From JBGPQJ01 sp963829485 (GTDB taxonomy: Bacteria; Chloroflexota; Anaerolineae; Anaerolineales; Villigracilaceae): a stretch of 64,000 bases of DNA. A program made the translations under genes and the position numbers. The notes beneath the pieces are model-generated. The model had not been told where the DNA came from, did not search any database, and saw only the letters and a program-made list of their open reading frames with translations. This document shows positions 10,680 through 19,066 of the stretch, in pieces; position 1 is the first letter of the stretch; every line of letters begins with the position of its first letter. Location of the stretch: NCBI GenBank assembly GCA_963829485.1, contig CAWHIK010000001.1, positions 62,001 through 126,000 of the forward strand. Reading direction: 5' to 3'.

Positions 10680-10889
10680 ATGACTTACATTATCATAGCC
10701 AAGAAGTGCATCGGTTGCGGATCCTGTGTTCATTTTTGCAAGTGCGGGGCAATCGATTATGTGGATGAGATCTGCGTGATCGACCAGGAGAAATGCGATG
10801 CGTCCTGCGGCGGCAAGTGCATCGAATATTGCCCCATTGATGACACCATTGTTGAAGTAAAACCCCCTGCAAAAGCAATTTTGAGTTGA
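10680..10889 (+). CDS. Small 4Fe-4S ferredoxin
   Basis: A 69-residue protein with a classical first cluster motif CIGCGSCVHFC near residue 10. A second, altered set follows (CDASCGGKCIEYCP), in which the spacing before the final CP is unlike a plain 2[4Fe-4S] ferredoxin. It is the last gene of the nuoE-to-ferredoxin operon, 11 bases after the NfnB-like gene with GAGAGGTG as binding site. It probably carries electrons for the NuoEFG/NfnAB-type proteins. Confidence 0.85.
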   Translation: MTYIIIAKKCIGCGSCVHFCKCGAIDYVDEICVIDQEKCDASCGGKCIEYCPIDDTIVEVKPPAKAILS

Positions 10890-11100
10890 GTTCAAGGTTG
10901 TAGATCGCAGCGATCAAATTAATACGCAAGAAAAAGAGGAATTTGAGAGAATCAAAGCCATTGGTGCCGCGGTAATACATGAACCCTATTAAATTGGGAA
11001 ACGGCTGGATTGTGACACTGGCCGACCCCGATGGAAATTATCCCCAATTTCCATCGGCAGTGGACGAGGAAAGCAGGTTGGCAGGCACCGACTCTGGTCT
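10890..11100 (+). pseudogene. Broken VOC (glyoxalase-fold) gene, C-terminal half only
   Basis: One frame reads FKVVDRSDQIN...FERIKAIGAAVIHEPY and stops at a TAA at about 10989; the next frame continues with GNGWIVTLADPDGNYPQF. Joined, this is the C-terminal half of a vicinal-oxygen-chelate protein, whose hallmark is the ADPDGN turn. There is no start codon or N-terminal half. The remnant lies directly behind the ferredoxin gene and runs into a T-box-like fragment. Confidence 0.55.
11055..11082 (+). other. Fragment of a T-box leader (stem I 5' part)
   Basis: These 28 bases match 26 of 28 bases of the start of the pheS T-box leader at 23787-23814, including the GACGAGGAAAG-like conserved segment of stem I. 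No T-box antiterminator sequence (GGTGGTACCGCG type) follows before the TetR promoter. It looks like a relic of a leader whose 3' part was replaced. Confidence 0.5.
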
Positions 11101-11124
11101 AAACAAAAAACAATAATTATCCTC

Positions 11125-11180
11125 TTGACAAGAATAAATAAACACTGTATATTTAATTTAATATACAGTGTTTATTTATT
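11125..11180 (+). promoter_or_regulatory. TetR promoter with overlapping 48-bp operator
   Basis: A -35 TTGACA (11125-11130) and -10 TATATT (11148-11153) are spaced by exactly 17 bases. A perfect inverted repeat with 21-base arms (11133-11153 and 11160-11180) and a six-base centre covers the spacer, the -10 and the expected start point. AAGGAG follows at 11181, then the TetR ATG at 11192. This is the normal layout of a self-repressing TetR promoter; operator identity is inferred. Confidence 0.85.
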
Positions 11181-11191
11181 AAGGAGCCTTT

Positions 11192-11878
11192 ATGTCCCCA
11201 CGCCCGCGCACGGATGAACGCCAGCCCAATTTGCAGGAAGCCATCAAGGACACCGCCTGGAAACAGATCGCCGAATCAGGCGCGGCCTCGCTCAGCCTGC
11301 GCGCGATCGCGCGTGAACTGGGCATCACCGCTCCGGCCATCTACAACTATTATCCCAGCCGCGATGACCTGGTCACCGCTTTAATCGTGGATGCTTTCAC
11401 TTCTCTGGCGGAAGCGCAGGAAACCTCGCTCGCAGGCCTGGCGCAGAATCAACGCGCGGTGCGCCTGTCCGCGCTGGGGTTGGCCTATCGGGAATGGGCG
11501 GTGACCTACCCCCAACGGTACCATCTAATTTTCGGCACCCCCATCCCGAACTACACCGCGCCTGAAGAGGTGACCCTGCAAGCAGCAGCAAAGGCGTTGG
11601 TGCCTTTGATCCAGTCCATACAGGATCTCGCCTCTGCCGGGGAGCTGCGGACGGAACGCTTGGCGGAGATGTCTCCGAAGCTGAAATCCATGCTTGGAGC
11701 CTGGAGCGAATTTGCAGGCGGTTTCGGCCATGACGTGCTGTACCTCGCCTTGGTCATCTGGAGCCGCGTGCATGGTCTGGTCATGCTTGAGATCACGCAT
11801 CAAATCCCGTCATTCATCGATGATCCGGAGGAAGTGTATCGCCAGGAGATAAAGAATTTGCTCATCCAATATTTATAA
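11192..11878 (+). CDS. TetR/AcrR-family transcriptional regulator
   Basis: A 228-residue regulator with an N-terminal TetR helix-turn-helix at about residues 15-65 (LSLRAIARELGITAPAIYNYYPSRDDLVTALI). The C-terminal ligand domain (PQRYHLIFGTPIPNYTAP, later LVIWSRVHGLVMLEI) is of the WHG/TetR_C_13 type. A large palindrome overlaps its own promoter, so it probably represses itself. The gene 64 bases downstream for a NAD-binding oxidoreductase lies on the same strand and is the likely target. The ligand is unknown. Confidence 0.9.
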   Translation: MSPRPRTDERQPNLQEAIKDTAWKQIAESGAASLSLRAIARELGITAPAIYNYYPSRDDLVTALIVDAFTSLAEAQETSLAGLAQNQRAVRLSALGLAYREWAVTYPQRYHLIFGTPIPNYTAPEEVTLQAAAKALVPLIQSIQDLASAGELRTERLAEMSPKLKSMLGAWSEFAGGFGHDVLYLALVIWSRVHGLVMLEITHQIPSFIDDPEEVYRQEIKNLLIQYL

Positions 11879-11942
11879 AGAAAAGCAAGGTTGTATGGAT
11901 TGTTATGCCTCATCTTAATCGTTTTTAGAAAAAGGAGAAAAA

Positions 11943-12920
11943 ATGTCACAAAACGAATTGCACGTTGTTTTTGGTACCGGCCCTTTGGGCAAATGGACGG
12001 CGCGCGAACTGGTCAAACTGGGCAAAACCGTCCGCATGATCAACCGCTCAGGCAAAGCTGACCGTCTCCCGTCGGGAGTGAAGGTCGTCGCCAGCGATGC
12101 CTACGATGTGACGAAGAACATCGAAGTGACCAGGGACGCCGTATCCATTTATCAGTGCGCCCAGCCGCATTACTACGAGTGGGCTGAGAAGTTCCCACCG
12201 CTCCAGCAGGCCATTCTCGAAGCGGCATCCCAAAATGGCGCAAAACTGGTCGTGGGAGATAACCTGTACATGTATGGGCACTTCACCGGCAGCCTGCGCG
12301 AAGATTCCCCCGTCCAGCCCAATACCAGGAAGGGCAGAGTCCGCGCCGCCATGGCTCAGGAAGTGCTTGATGCCCATTCGGCAGGCAAAGTCCGTGCCGC
12401 CATCGGGCGTGCCTCCGACTTTTTCGGACCCGATGACACCGCCCTGACCGGTTACGCCATCCGGCCGGCGGTGGAGGGCAAAACCGTCAACCTGATGGGC
12501 AGCACCAGCCAGCCGCATACCTTTAGCTACATTGCCGATTTTGGGCGTTTGCTGGCGACCCTGGGAACACGCGATGAAGCCCTGGGCCAAGTCTGGTTCA
12601 CGCCGAGCAACCCCCCAGTGACGCAGGCCGAATTTGTCAAATTGATAGAGGCTGAACTGGGCAAACCGGTCAAATTCATGGTTGGCGGACCGCTGATGAT
12701 GCGCTTCCTCGGTCTATTCAACAAGGAAATCGCCGAAACGGTGGAAATGATGTTCGAATGGACCAATCCGTATGTGGTCGATTCCAGCAAGGCCGAGGAG
12801 GCCTTTGGCTGGAAAGGCACGCCTCTCACACAGGCGCTCAAAGAGACAGTGGAGTGGTGCAAGCACGACATATCTGAAAAACGCGTAGTGTTCAATCGAT
12901 CCTCTGCGTTTGGGAAATGA
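11943..12920 (+). CDS. NAD(P)-binding epimerase/dehydratase-family protein
   Basis: A 325-residue extended short-chain dehydrogenase-like protein. The N-terminal Rossmann signature is VVFGTGPLGKWTARELV, a variant of the G-x-x-G-x-x-G motif. The region around 107 reads VVGDNLYMYGHF, where the YMYG replaces the usual Y-x-x-x-K context, so catalysis as a classical SDR is doubtful. Later parts (GRASDFFGPDD, TFSYIADFGRLLATLG) match atypical NAD(P)-binding reductases of the NmrA/epimerase group. A strong AAAAGGAG binding site precedes it. It is probably co-transcribed with, or controlled by, the adjacent TetR regulator. Confidence 0.8.
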   Translation: MSQNELHVVFGTGPLGKWTARELVKLGKTVRMINRSGKADRLPSGVKVVASDAYDVTKNIEVTRDAVSIYQCAQPHYYEWAEKFPPLQQAILEAASQNGAKLVVGDNLYMYGHFTGSLREDSPVQPNTRKGRVRAAMAQEVLDAHSAGKVRAAIGRASDFFGPDDTALTGYAIRPAVEGKTVNLMGSTSQPHTFSYIADFGRLLATLGTRDEALGQVWFTPSNPPVTQAEFVKLIEAELGKPVKFMVGGPLMMRFLGLFNKEIAETVEMMFEWTNPYVVDSSKAEEAFGWKGTPLTQALKETVEWCKHDISEKRVVFNRSSAFGK

Positions 12921-12936
12921 CCTGTTTTCCTTACCA

Positions 12937-12985
12937 TGTCACGGTTTTGTGACATGGTATGCAATCGACAGTTTCTCGTTATAAT
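12937..12985 (+). promoter_or_regulatory. Operator and -10 of the response-regulator gene
   Basis: TGTCAC-N6-GTGACA lies at 12937-12954, inside a longer perfect inverted repeat (10-base arms, 12933-12942 and 12949-12958). A -10 TATAAT is at 12980-12985 and the ATG at 12993, only seven bases further, with no Shine-Dalgarno sequence. The operator abuts the expected -35 position, and the transcript may be leaderless. The same operator recurs at 14621-14638. Confidence 0.65.
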
Positions 12986-12992
12986 TTGAATT

Positions 12993-13709
12993 ATGAAGGA
13001 TCGTCCCACCCTTCTGCTTGCTGACGATGATGCAACGATTATTACAGCGCTTACCCCGTTCCTTGAGCGCGCCGGTTTCCATGTGTTGACTGCTGTCAAC
13101 GGCAAGGATGCCCTTGAAAAGGCACAGTCACACCGCCCCGACATGATCGTGCTGGATGTGCTCATGCCGCGCATGGATGGACGCCAGGTACTGCGCACCC
13201 TGCGTCATGCCGGCCTGCAAACTCCCACGATTCTGCTTACCCAGGTTGGCGATGCCCTCGAGCGTGCCCTGGCGCTGGAAGAAGGCGCGGACGATTATCT
13301 GAACAAGCCATTTGAGTCACACGAACTTCTGGCGCGTATCCGGGCGGTGCTGCGCCGCTCGCAAAACGGTCAGGCCTCGCTTTCCACCGCCTGGCGGCTG
13401 ACCGCCCACGGTCTGACGATTGACCGCCGCGCCCGCCGGGCAACACTTAATGGACAGGTATTGGATCTCAGCCCCAAAGCCTTTTCCCTGCTTGAATATC
13501 TCATCACCCACCCCGACGAAGTGATCAGCCGCGAACGATTGTTGCAACTCGTCTGGGGATGGGAGTATCCGGCGGGTACACGCACCGTGGACACACGCAT
13601 GTTCGAACTACGCAAAGCTCTCGATGACGACCCTTCTGCCCCTACATTCATTGAAACACGGGCGGGAGAAGGCTACTGTTTCATTGCCCCCGTCAGGATG
13701 TTACCTTGA
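12993..13709 (+). CDS. OmpR/PhoB-family response regulator
   Basis: A 238-residue two-domain regulator. The receiver domain (about 5-115) has the acidic pair DDD at 11-13, the phosphoacceptor Asp55 in IVLDVLMPRMDG, and Lys in NKPFESHEL. The C-terminal winged helix (about 140-235) ends with TRTVDTRMFELRKALDDDP, typical of OmpR-type DNA recognition. It overlaps the histidine kinase start by four bases. An operator upstream of it, shared with the target-like gene at 14706, suggests it activates both. Confidence 0.95.
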   Translation: MKDRPTLLLADDDATIITALTPFLERAGFHVLTAVNGKDALEKAQSHRPDMIVLDVLMPRMDGRQVLRTLRHAGLQTPTILLTQVGDALERALALEEGADDYLNKPFESHELLARIRAVLRRSQNGQASLSTAWRLTAHGLTIDRRARRATLNGQVLDLSPKAFSLLEYLITHPDEVISRERLLQLVWGWEYPAGTRTVDTRMFELRKALDDDPSAPTFIETRAGEGYCFIAPVRMLP

Positions 13710-14620
13710 AACAGTTCTTCCTCATTCTTTCCCTTGTTCTGCTTGCCGTTGGAGCATTAGCCCTTTATCTTATCCCGGTTTTGTGGCAGCCTGAACCGGT
13801 CCTTGCCTTCCGGGTTGGACTTGGTGCGGGGATTTTTGCCATTTTGTTCGTTGTCGCGGTACTCATTCAGATTGTCCTTGTTGCCAGGGATTGGGGCGCG
13901 GAGCGATCTGCCCGTAAAGTAACTCGTGAGCGGGACGAATCCCACCGCCAATTCCTGCGGCGGCTGGACCACGAACTGAAAAATCCTCTTACCGGTTTGC
14001 AGGCAACGCTGACCAACCTGCGCGAGGCCGAAAACGACGAGGAGATCCAACAAGGGGTGGAAAATGCCGCACAGGCGGCTAATCGCCTGGGACACATTCT
14101 GGGAGACTTGCGTAAACTCTCCGAGCTGGAATACCAGATGCTCGAACATCGTCCGGTTGACATCGAGCAACTGGTCAGCGAGATGGTCAGCGCCGCCAGT
14201 TCTCTTCCGGCACACCGCGGGCGCAATGTCAAACTGCTGGTTTCCAAAGTACCCGTCTTGCCATCTGTCCTGGGCGACCGTGACATGCTTGGCCTGGCGT
14301 TTTATAACCTGATCGATAATGCGCTTAAATTCACGACCCTCGAGGATGCCATCGAAGTGCGCATCCGTGAGGATGGGCGCTCGCTCTTTATCGAAGTTGC
14401 GGACAGCGGGGCTGGCATCCCCCTGCAGGAACAAGGACGGATATTCGAGGATTTATACCGGGGTGAAAATGCACGGGAAATTGAAGGAAGCGGTTTGGGC
14501 CTGCCGCTGGCGCGGCGTATTGTCACCCTGCATGGAGGAGAAATCACCCTGCGCAGCGATCCAGCCCAGGGGCGCGGGAACGTCTTCATCATCCGCCTGC
14601 CCGCCGAACGGAAGGGATAA
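13706..14620 (+). CDS. Membrane sensor histidine kinase
   Basis: A 304-residue kinase. Two transmembrane helices (about 4-24 and 36-60) enclose only about ten extracytoplasmic residues, so it may sense the membrane itself or a partner protein. The H-box is RRLDHELKNPLTG with His89. The N-box is FYNLIDNALKF, G1 is DSGAGIP and G2 GSGLGLPLARRIV. The likely start is TTG 13706, overlapping the response-regulator stop (TTGA), hence translational coupling. No HAMP or PAS domain is seen. Confidence 0.92.
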   Translation: MKQFFLILSLVLLAVGALALYLIPVLWQPEPVLAFRVGLGAGIFAILFVVAVLIQIVLVARDWGAERSARKVTRERDESHRQFLRRLDHELKNPLTGLQATLTNLREAENDEEIQQGVENAAQAANRLGHILGDLRKLSELEYQMLEHRPVDIEQLVSEMVSAASSLPAHRGRNVKLLVSKVPVLPSVLGDRDMLGLAFYNLIDNALKFTTLEDAIEVRIREDGRSLFIEVADSGAGIPLQEQGRIFEDLYRGENAREIEGSGLGLPLARRIVTLHGGEITLRSDPAQGRGNVFIIRLPAERKG

Positions 14621-14675
14621 TGTCACCAAACGGTGACAAGAGCATGACAGGCTTGTGACATCCGCTCGATATAAA
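14621..14675 (+). promoter_or_regulatory. Operator array and promoter of the WD40-like gene
   Basis: TGTCAC-N6-GTGACA occurs at 14621-14638, as in front of the response-regulator gene. TGACA is then repeated at 14634, 14645 and 14656, exactly 11 bases apart, the one-helical-turn spacing used by OmpR/PhoB-type dimers. A TATAAA -10 lies at 14670-14675 and the ATG at 14706 follows AAAGGAT. It probably binds the regulator encoded at 12993. Confidence 0.65.
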
Positions 14676-14705
14676 TAGGGTATCTCAAACTGAAAGGATA
14701 TCCCT

Positions 14706-16112
14706 ATGAAACGTTCGCTGATTGTTCTGATAATGTCTGTGCTAATCCTGGGGTCTGTATGGTTCATACCCCACAGCGTTTTTGATGTGATCATCGAAAC
14801 GCCTACGCCATCGCCCGCATCGGTTTCCTTATCCCCTGAAACAATGGAAGTAATTGTTAATGATCCCGCCCCCATGTCTACGCCTATGGAAGAGCATGAC
14901 CCATATGGCGAGTTGTATTTCAGCATTATTACACTCAAGGGATATGCCCCGCCTGCCACACCTCCACCCGGAGTGGATGAGTCCATAACGCGTTTGGCAC
15001 GCTTGCCAGGCTCTTGTGTGGTGGGACTTGTGGCTTGTCCTGCTCCTGAAATTGTGACAACCCCCTTTGACATGAAAGATGTGCTCGCGACTGACAGCGA
15101 CTCGGGCGCACTGATATGGTCTCCAGATGGGCGCTATGGCGTGGTCGTCGTCCATCCGCAGGATGATCTCACCCGAGGTTGGTCAGCCGAAGAGTGGGAG
15201 CAGTTCAAGAAATCTGATCTGAAGGATCTCAAAATCTCCTCGTCCACACTATATCTGTTCGATGCAGAGAATGATACCTGGAGCGAGATCTATCGCGCCG
15301 ATCGAAAATTTTTCTATTCCGCCCATTGGTCACCCGATGGACAATGGATTGCTTTCAATGTTGCCTCCAGTCTGTTATCCATTCATCCTTCTCAAGCGGA
15401 CGATGGCATTTATGTTGTCCATCCTGATCGTAACAACCTGCAACGACTGGGCGGTAACGGCTACATCCTTGGCTGGCTTGGCGACAGCATCATCTTTTCC
15501 CGTTTCCTCCACCCCGGCTCCGCTGCAGACTTCTCGCACGTTGTCGAGAAATTGAATTTCGATGGGCAGGTGACGACTCTGTTTGAATCCTCCCGTCTGG
15601 CGCGCTATGCTCTCGCACCCGATGGCGGCTCCCTGCTTGCCGCAGATAGCGCAACCCGTGACGGCGGCAGTCCGCAGAAGGCGGTTGACGTGCTGGCGCT
15701 CGATGGGAGCGTGATCCGCTCGTTCGGAACGTTCTCCAATTTCTCTTCGGCTGTCTTTCCTATTGTCTGGTCACCGGATGGCTCACAAGTGGCATTTGCC
15801 AATCTCCGCCGTCTGTACGTCGCCCCGCGCGTCAGTCAGTTGGATTTTCCGGCTGATACTTTTGGCGTTGCTCCTGACACACGCGAAGTGTATACGGCAG
15901 ACGACGCGCACATAACTCCCGACTACGTGGATGTTCAATTCTCCCACGACAACAAGCACCTTCTCATGCAGGTCTATGAGGGCTTTACCCATTTTGTGGT
16001 CGTTTCGTTGGAGAGCGGCCAGTCTGCTCCATTGGCCATTCCACACTTGGATCCGGATGTGGTCGATGACAATTATCTAGGTATTCCTTCTTTCTTCTCC
16101 TGGCGACAATAG
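14706..16112 (+). CDS. Membrane-anchored WD40/TolB-like beta-propeller protein
   Basis: A 468-residue exported protein. An N-terminal hydrophobic helix (about 5-24) acts as signal anchor, and a Pro/Ser/Thr-rich linker follows (TPTPSPASVSLSP). The rest holds repeated W-S-P-D-G-type blades (LIWSPDGRYGVVV, AHWSPDGQWIAFN, IVWSPDGSQVAFA), typical of TolB/PD40 propellers. It has no Cys lipobox, unlike its relative at 17396. It lies directly behind the two-component system and has the same operator, so it is the likely regulated output. The ligand is unknown. Confidence 0.75.
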   Translation: MKRSLIVLIMSVLILGSVWFIPHSVFDVIIETPTPSPASVSLSPETMEVIVNDPAPMSTPMEEHDPYGELYFSIITLKGYAPPATPPPGVDESITRLARLPGSCVVGLVACPAPEIVTTPFDMKDVLATDSDSGALIWSPDGRYGVVVVHPQDDLTRGWSAEEWEQFKKSDLKDLKISSSTLYLFDAENDTWSEIYRADRKFFYSAHWSPDGQWIAFNVASSLLSIHPSQADDGIYVVHPDRNNLQRLGGNGYILGWLGDSIIFSRFLHPGSAADFSHVVEKLNFDGQVTTLFESSRLARYALAPDGGSLLAADSATRDGGSPQKAVDVLALDGSVIRSFGTFSNFSSAVFPIVWSPDGSQVAFANLRRLYVAPRVSQLDFPADTFGVAPDTREVYTADDAHITPDYVDVQFSHDNKHLLMQVYEGFTHFVVVSLESGQSAPLAIPHLDPDVVDDNYLGIPSFFSWRQ

Positions 16113-16144
16113 CTGTAGTTCAATAGGTTAGGAAACGATTTGAT

Positions 16145-17218
16145 ATGGACCTCAAAGGCACCGAAATCCTAAATCAATATTTTCGCGAACTTGAAGCGGA
16201 AGACAAATATTCAGGGGTGGCCTTGATTACGCGCGGAAAAACGATTTTATTTTCCGGTGCCTTTGGGTATGCGAGTCGGACCTGGAAAATCAGAAACACC
16301 TTGGATATTCGGTTCGATACAGCATCGATTACCAAGTTGTTCACAACCGTAGCCATATTGCAGCTCATTGACAAACAGATGGTGGCATTTGAAACTCGCA
16401 TAATGGAATATTTGGGTTTGGAAGGAACTAAAATATCCAATGAGGTAAATGTGTTTCACCTGCTAACGCATACGTCAGGCATCGGAGATGATTGCGAAGA
16501 AGAAAATGGGGAGAAATACGAAGATTTGTGGAAAGCAAAGCCAAATTATTCCGTCAGGATTACGGAAGATTTCCTGCCGCAATTTGTCAACAAAGAACCG
16601 AATTTTGCGCCGGGGCAGGGTTGCCGATACTGTAATTGCAGCTTTATATTATTGGGATTGATGATCGAGAAAGCCACTGGCATGAGTTACCGCGATTACA
16701 TTCGAGAACACATATTTGAGAAATCCAAAATGTCTCACTCGGGCTTTATTGACATGGGACAAGTGAATGAAATGGTCGCGGAAGGGTGCGACCCAGTTAG
16801 AAGTGCAGACGGGAATGTTGTAGGATGGAAAAAGAATATCTATTCATTTCCGCCAATAGGATCTCCAGATAGCGGCGCCTACGTCACTGCCGGTGACTTG
16901 GATCGTTTTCTGCGGGCAGTTCAGCGCGGCGAATTGCTTTCACAGGAATTAACTGAAGCTCTTTTGGCGCCTCATGTGAACTACAGGAAAAGAGGCGACT
17001 GGACGATGAAGTACGGTTATTGTTTGTTGTTCTATATTGGGGACAATGGAAGAGTCGTTTGCTATCAAAAAGAAGGTGTGAATGCAGGCGCGAGCGGTCT
17101 CATTCGATATTTCCCAGAGCGAGATATTAATGTGGTCCTTTTATCGAACATGGAAGAGGGTGTGTGGGAACCAGTATGGAGAATTCATGAACTTGTCGTT
17201 GATGAGAAGTTCGGATAA
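16145..17218 (+). CDS. Serine beta-lactamase-fold hydrolase
   Basis: A 357-residue class C beta-lactamase/penicillin-binding-fold protein. The S-x-x-K nucleophile is Ser61-I-T-Lys64 in FDTASITKLFT. The second motif is a Y-C-N in CRYCNCSFILLG near residue 157. A C-terminal EGVNAGASG stands where the family has K/H-x-G. No signal peptide is present, so it probably works in the cytoplasm as an esterase or peptidase. The gene is a stand-alone unit and base composition is more AT-rich than the core genes. Confidence 0.85.
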   Translation: MDLKGTEILNQYFRELEAEDKYSGVALITRGKTILFSGAFGYASRTWKIRNTLDIRFDTASITKLFTTVAILQLIDKQMVAFETRIMEYLGLEGTKISNEVNVFHLLTHTSGIGDDCEEENGEKYEDLWKAKPNYSVRITEDFLPQFVNKEPNFAPGQGCRYCNCSFILLGLMIEKATGMSYRDYIREHIFEKSKMSHSGFIDMGQVNEMVAEGCDPVRSADGNVVGWKKNIYSFPPIGSPDSGAYVTAGDLDRFLRAVQRGELLSQELTEALLAPHVNYRKRGDWTMKYGYCLLFYIGDNGRVVCYQKEGVNAGASGLIRYFPERDINVVLLSNMEEGVWEPVWRIHELVVDEKFG

Positions 17219-17395
17219 GTTTCGTGCGTCCAACGCAGCGCGTGCCCACCGTCCGCTGCAAGCTGCGTTTTTTGAGCAGTCGTTTGCCTTGCGCTTTCTC
17301 CGTTCCGACGGCGCATACAAAGAAGCCTGTAATTCGCTTCAAACGCTCAACTCATGATAACCAGCGGTAAATCATAAAGAAAAGCGAGGTGACCC
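17219..17395 (+). repeat. Degenerate attC-like spacer
   Basis: Starts with GTCCAAC at 17228-17234 (RYYYAAC type), followed by a GCAGCG/CGCTGC stem. The segment near 17296-17318 matches the inner loop of the attC-like site at 21835-21962 (shared TTTC-CCGTT-CGACGGCG). A matching 3' GTTRRRY box was not found, so it may be a decayed or partial site. Confidence 0.35.
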
Positions 17396-18745
17396 ATGCA
17401 ATCCAAGTTGTTTTTTAGTTATGTTCTCGTTTCAGTCTGCTTCCTGTCGCTATCATTGTCCGCGTGTCTTCCGGAGCAGGAAGACGTCGTCTCCACAGTA
17501 ACTCCCTTATCGCTGCCAACAGAGAGCCTGTCAACCGCAATGCCATCTCCCGGCATGCCGCCTTCGTCAACCGGCATGGTTGAGGTTGTGTTTGTCAAAG
17601 ATGGCAACATCCAGGTCTGGGATGAGGCTACTCAACTAACGCGGACCATCCTCAATACAGGGGATGCGTTCTCTGTGACAACGAGCGACGATGGTCAGAT
17701 CATTGCCTTTACACGTCGTTCGTGGGTTGGAGATGTGCTTGACGGTTATGAACAATTCGCTTTGTGGGCGATGGACCGCGATGGTGGGAATCCTCGAGAA
17801 CTGATTTCAGCGCAAGATTTGCGCCAGCGGATCAATCCCAGTGAACGCGAGTCTTCAAACTTTTACCAGCTTGGCTGGGTCCCCCAGACACACCAGCTCA
17901 TTTTCAGCGGTACAAAATACATCGTCCAGGGGGAAGGGCTCTCGCACGCCATTCCTCAAGGAGCCTTTCTGGTTGACACGGATAAAGGTTCAGTCAATAT
18001 GCTGGCTGAAGCTGCAGAGAACCTGCGCTTTCTGCCATCTCCCGATGGTAAGCAGATCGCGCTCATGTCTCCAAGCGATGTGGGTTTTATCAACGTGGAT
18101 GGTAGTCATAAGCGGCAGGATGTTCTGACCTATACAGAAGCAGGGCGTACAAACCCTCTTTTCCCTACGGGTGTTTGGACTCAGGATTCCCGCGCCTTCG
18201 TGATGACCGGCTCCTTCGAGAAGGATCCCGAATTTACCACTAGCTTTTCAATCTGGCGTATACCCATGGACGGTTCCTCCCCCGAGGCTTTAGCCGCTGT
18301 TACGAGAAGTCATCCCGGCTCGGTCACTTTTTCACCGGATGGAAAGAGCGCTTCATTTATTCAGTGGCCAGATCAGCAGGCTGGTTGGTTCATCGCGCCT
18401 CTCATCCCTGGAGCGGGTCCACTGGCGCTTCCATATTACGGTAAGGAAGACTCCTATGCCAGTCTGCACTGGTCTCCTGCAGGCGATGCATTTACGATCA
18501 AAGATCAGGATCTTCTCCAGCTTTGCCCGAACGCCACGCAGGATTCTCAAGTGTGCGGAGAACCGATTCGCCTGGGCAGCGGCATAATCACTGCATTGCA
18601 ATGGGTTGAGCCCTCCCGGTTTTTATTTGAGGGCATCGAGCCAAACACTTTGTCCCTGGGCAAGTTAGATGGCACGATCACTCCCATCGCCACATGGACA
18701 GAGAATGATAGATTATCGGGCTGGAGCTTTTATATCCTCCCTTGA
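17396..18745 (+). CDS. Lipoprotein with WD40/TolB-like propeller
   Basis: A 449-residue predicted lipoprotein: a hydrophobic signal (about 5-22) with lipobox LSAC, lipidated Cys24, then a Ser/Thr/Pro-rich linker and propeller blades (FSPDGKSASFIQWP, LHWSPAGDAFTIK). It is related in layout to the anchored propeller at 14706, probably an old duplicate. It binds an unknown ligand outside the membrane. GCGAGGTGA precedes the ATG. Confidence 0.75.
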   Translation: MQSKLFFSYVLVSVCFLSLSLSACLPEQEDVVSTVTPLSLPTESLSTAMPSPGMPPSSTGMVEVVFVKDGNIQVWDEATQLTRTILNTGDAFSVTTSDDGQIIAFTRRSWVGDVLDGYEQFALWAMDRDGGNPRELISAQDLRQRINPSERESSNFYQLGWVPQTHQLIFSGTKYIVQGEGLSHAIPQGAFLVDTDKGSVNMLAEAAENLRFLPSPDGKQIALMSPSDVGFINVDGSHKRQDVLTYTEAGRTNPLFPTGVWTQDSRAFVMTGSFEKDPEFTTSFSIWRIPMDGSSPEALAAVTRSHPGSVTFSPDGKSASFIQWPDQQAGWFIAPLIPGAGPLALPYYGKEDSYASLHWSPAGDAFTIKDQDLLQLCPNATQDSQVCGEPIRLGSGIITALQWVEPSRFLFEGIEPNTLSLGKLDGTITPIATWTENDRLSGWSFYILP

Positions 18746-18882
18746 TGGATCGTAAGAAGAAATAAAAGAGCATATCATCTGCTCATCATCCATAGGTGGC
18801 GTCACGTGGATTAACGGCTTTGCCGTATAGTTTTCTTAAAATTTCGGACATTATCCCCGTAAGGGATAAATGTTAGTTGGGC
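18746..18882 (+). repeat. Intergenic repeat ending in a GTTGGGC box (copy 1)
   Basis: A hairpin TTATCCC-CGTAA-GGGATAA (18851-18869) lies seven bases before GTTGGGC (18876-18882). The same hairpin-plus-GTTGGGC layout recurs at 19832-19909 and 21008-21072. GTTGGGC fits the integron core consensus GTTRRRY. From here to 19066 no further structure was recognised. Confidence 0.5.
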
Positions 18883-19066
18883 AGCCATTTCAGGAATTTA
18901 AAAATTTATAGCTTCTTCACATTACAAAACTTAGGTATTGCCGGGATGTCACGGAGAATATATTGGAGAGATTAGGGCAGTGAAGGAAGGAAGTAAAACT
19001 TTCCGAAATGACTGTTGCGATGATTGATGAATTTCCGGATTTGCCATAACAAGGAGAAAACAAAAT

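Noticed and set aside
10969..10985. String GGTGCCGCGGTAATAC resembling the 16S rRNA 530 loop or a T-box core
   Set aside because: It is explained by coding sequence of the broken VOC gene (IGAAVI), the match is short, and no other rRNA sequence is nearby.
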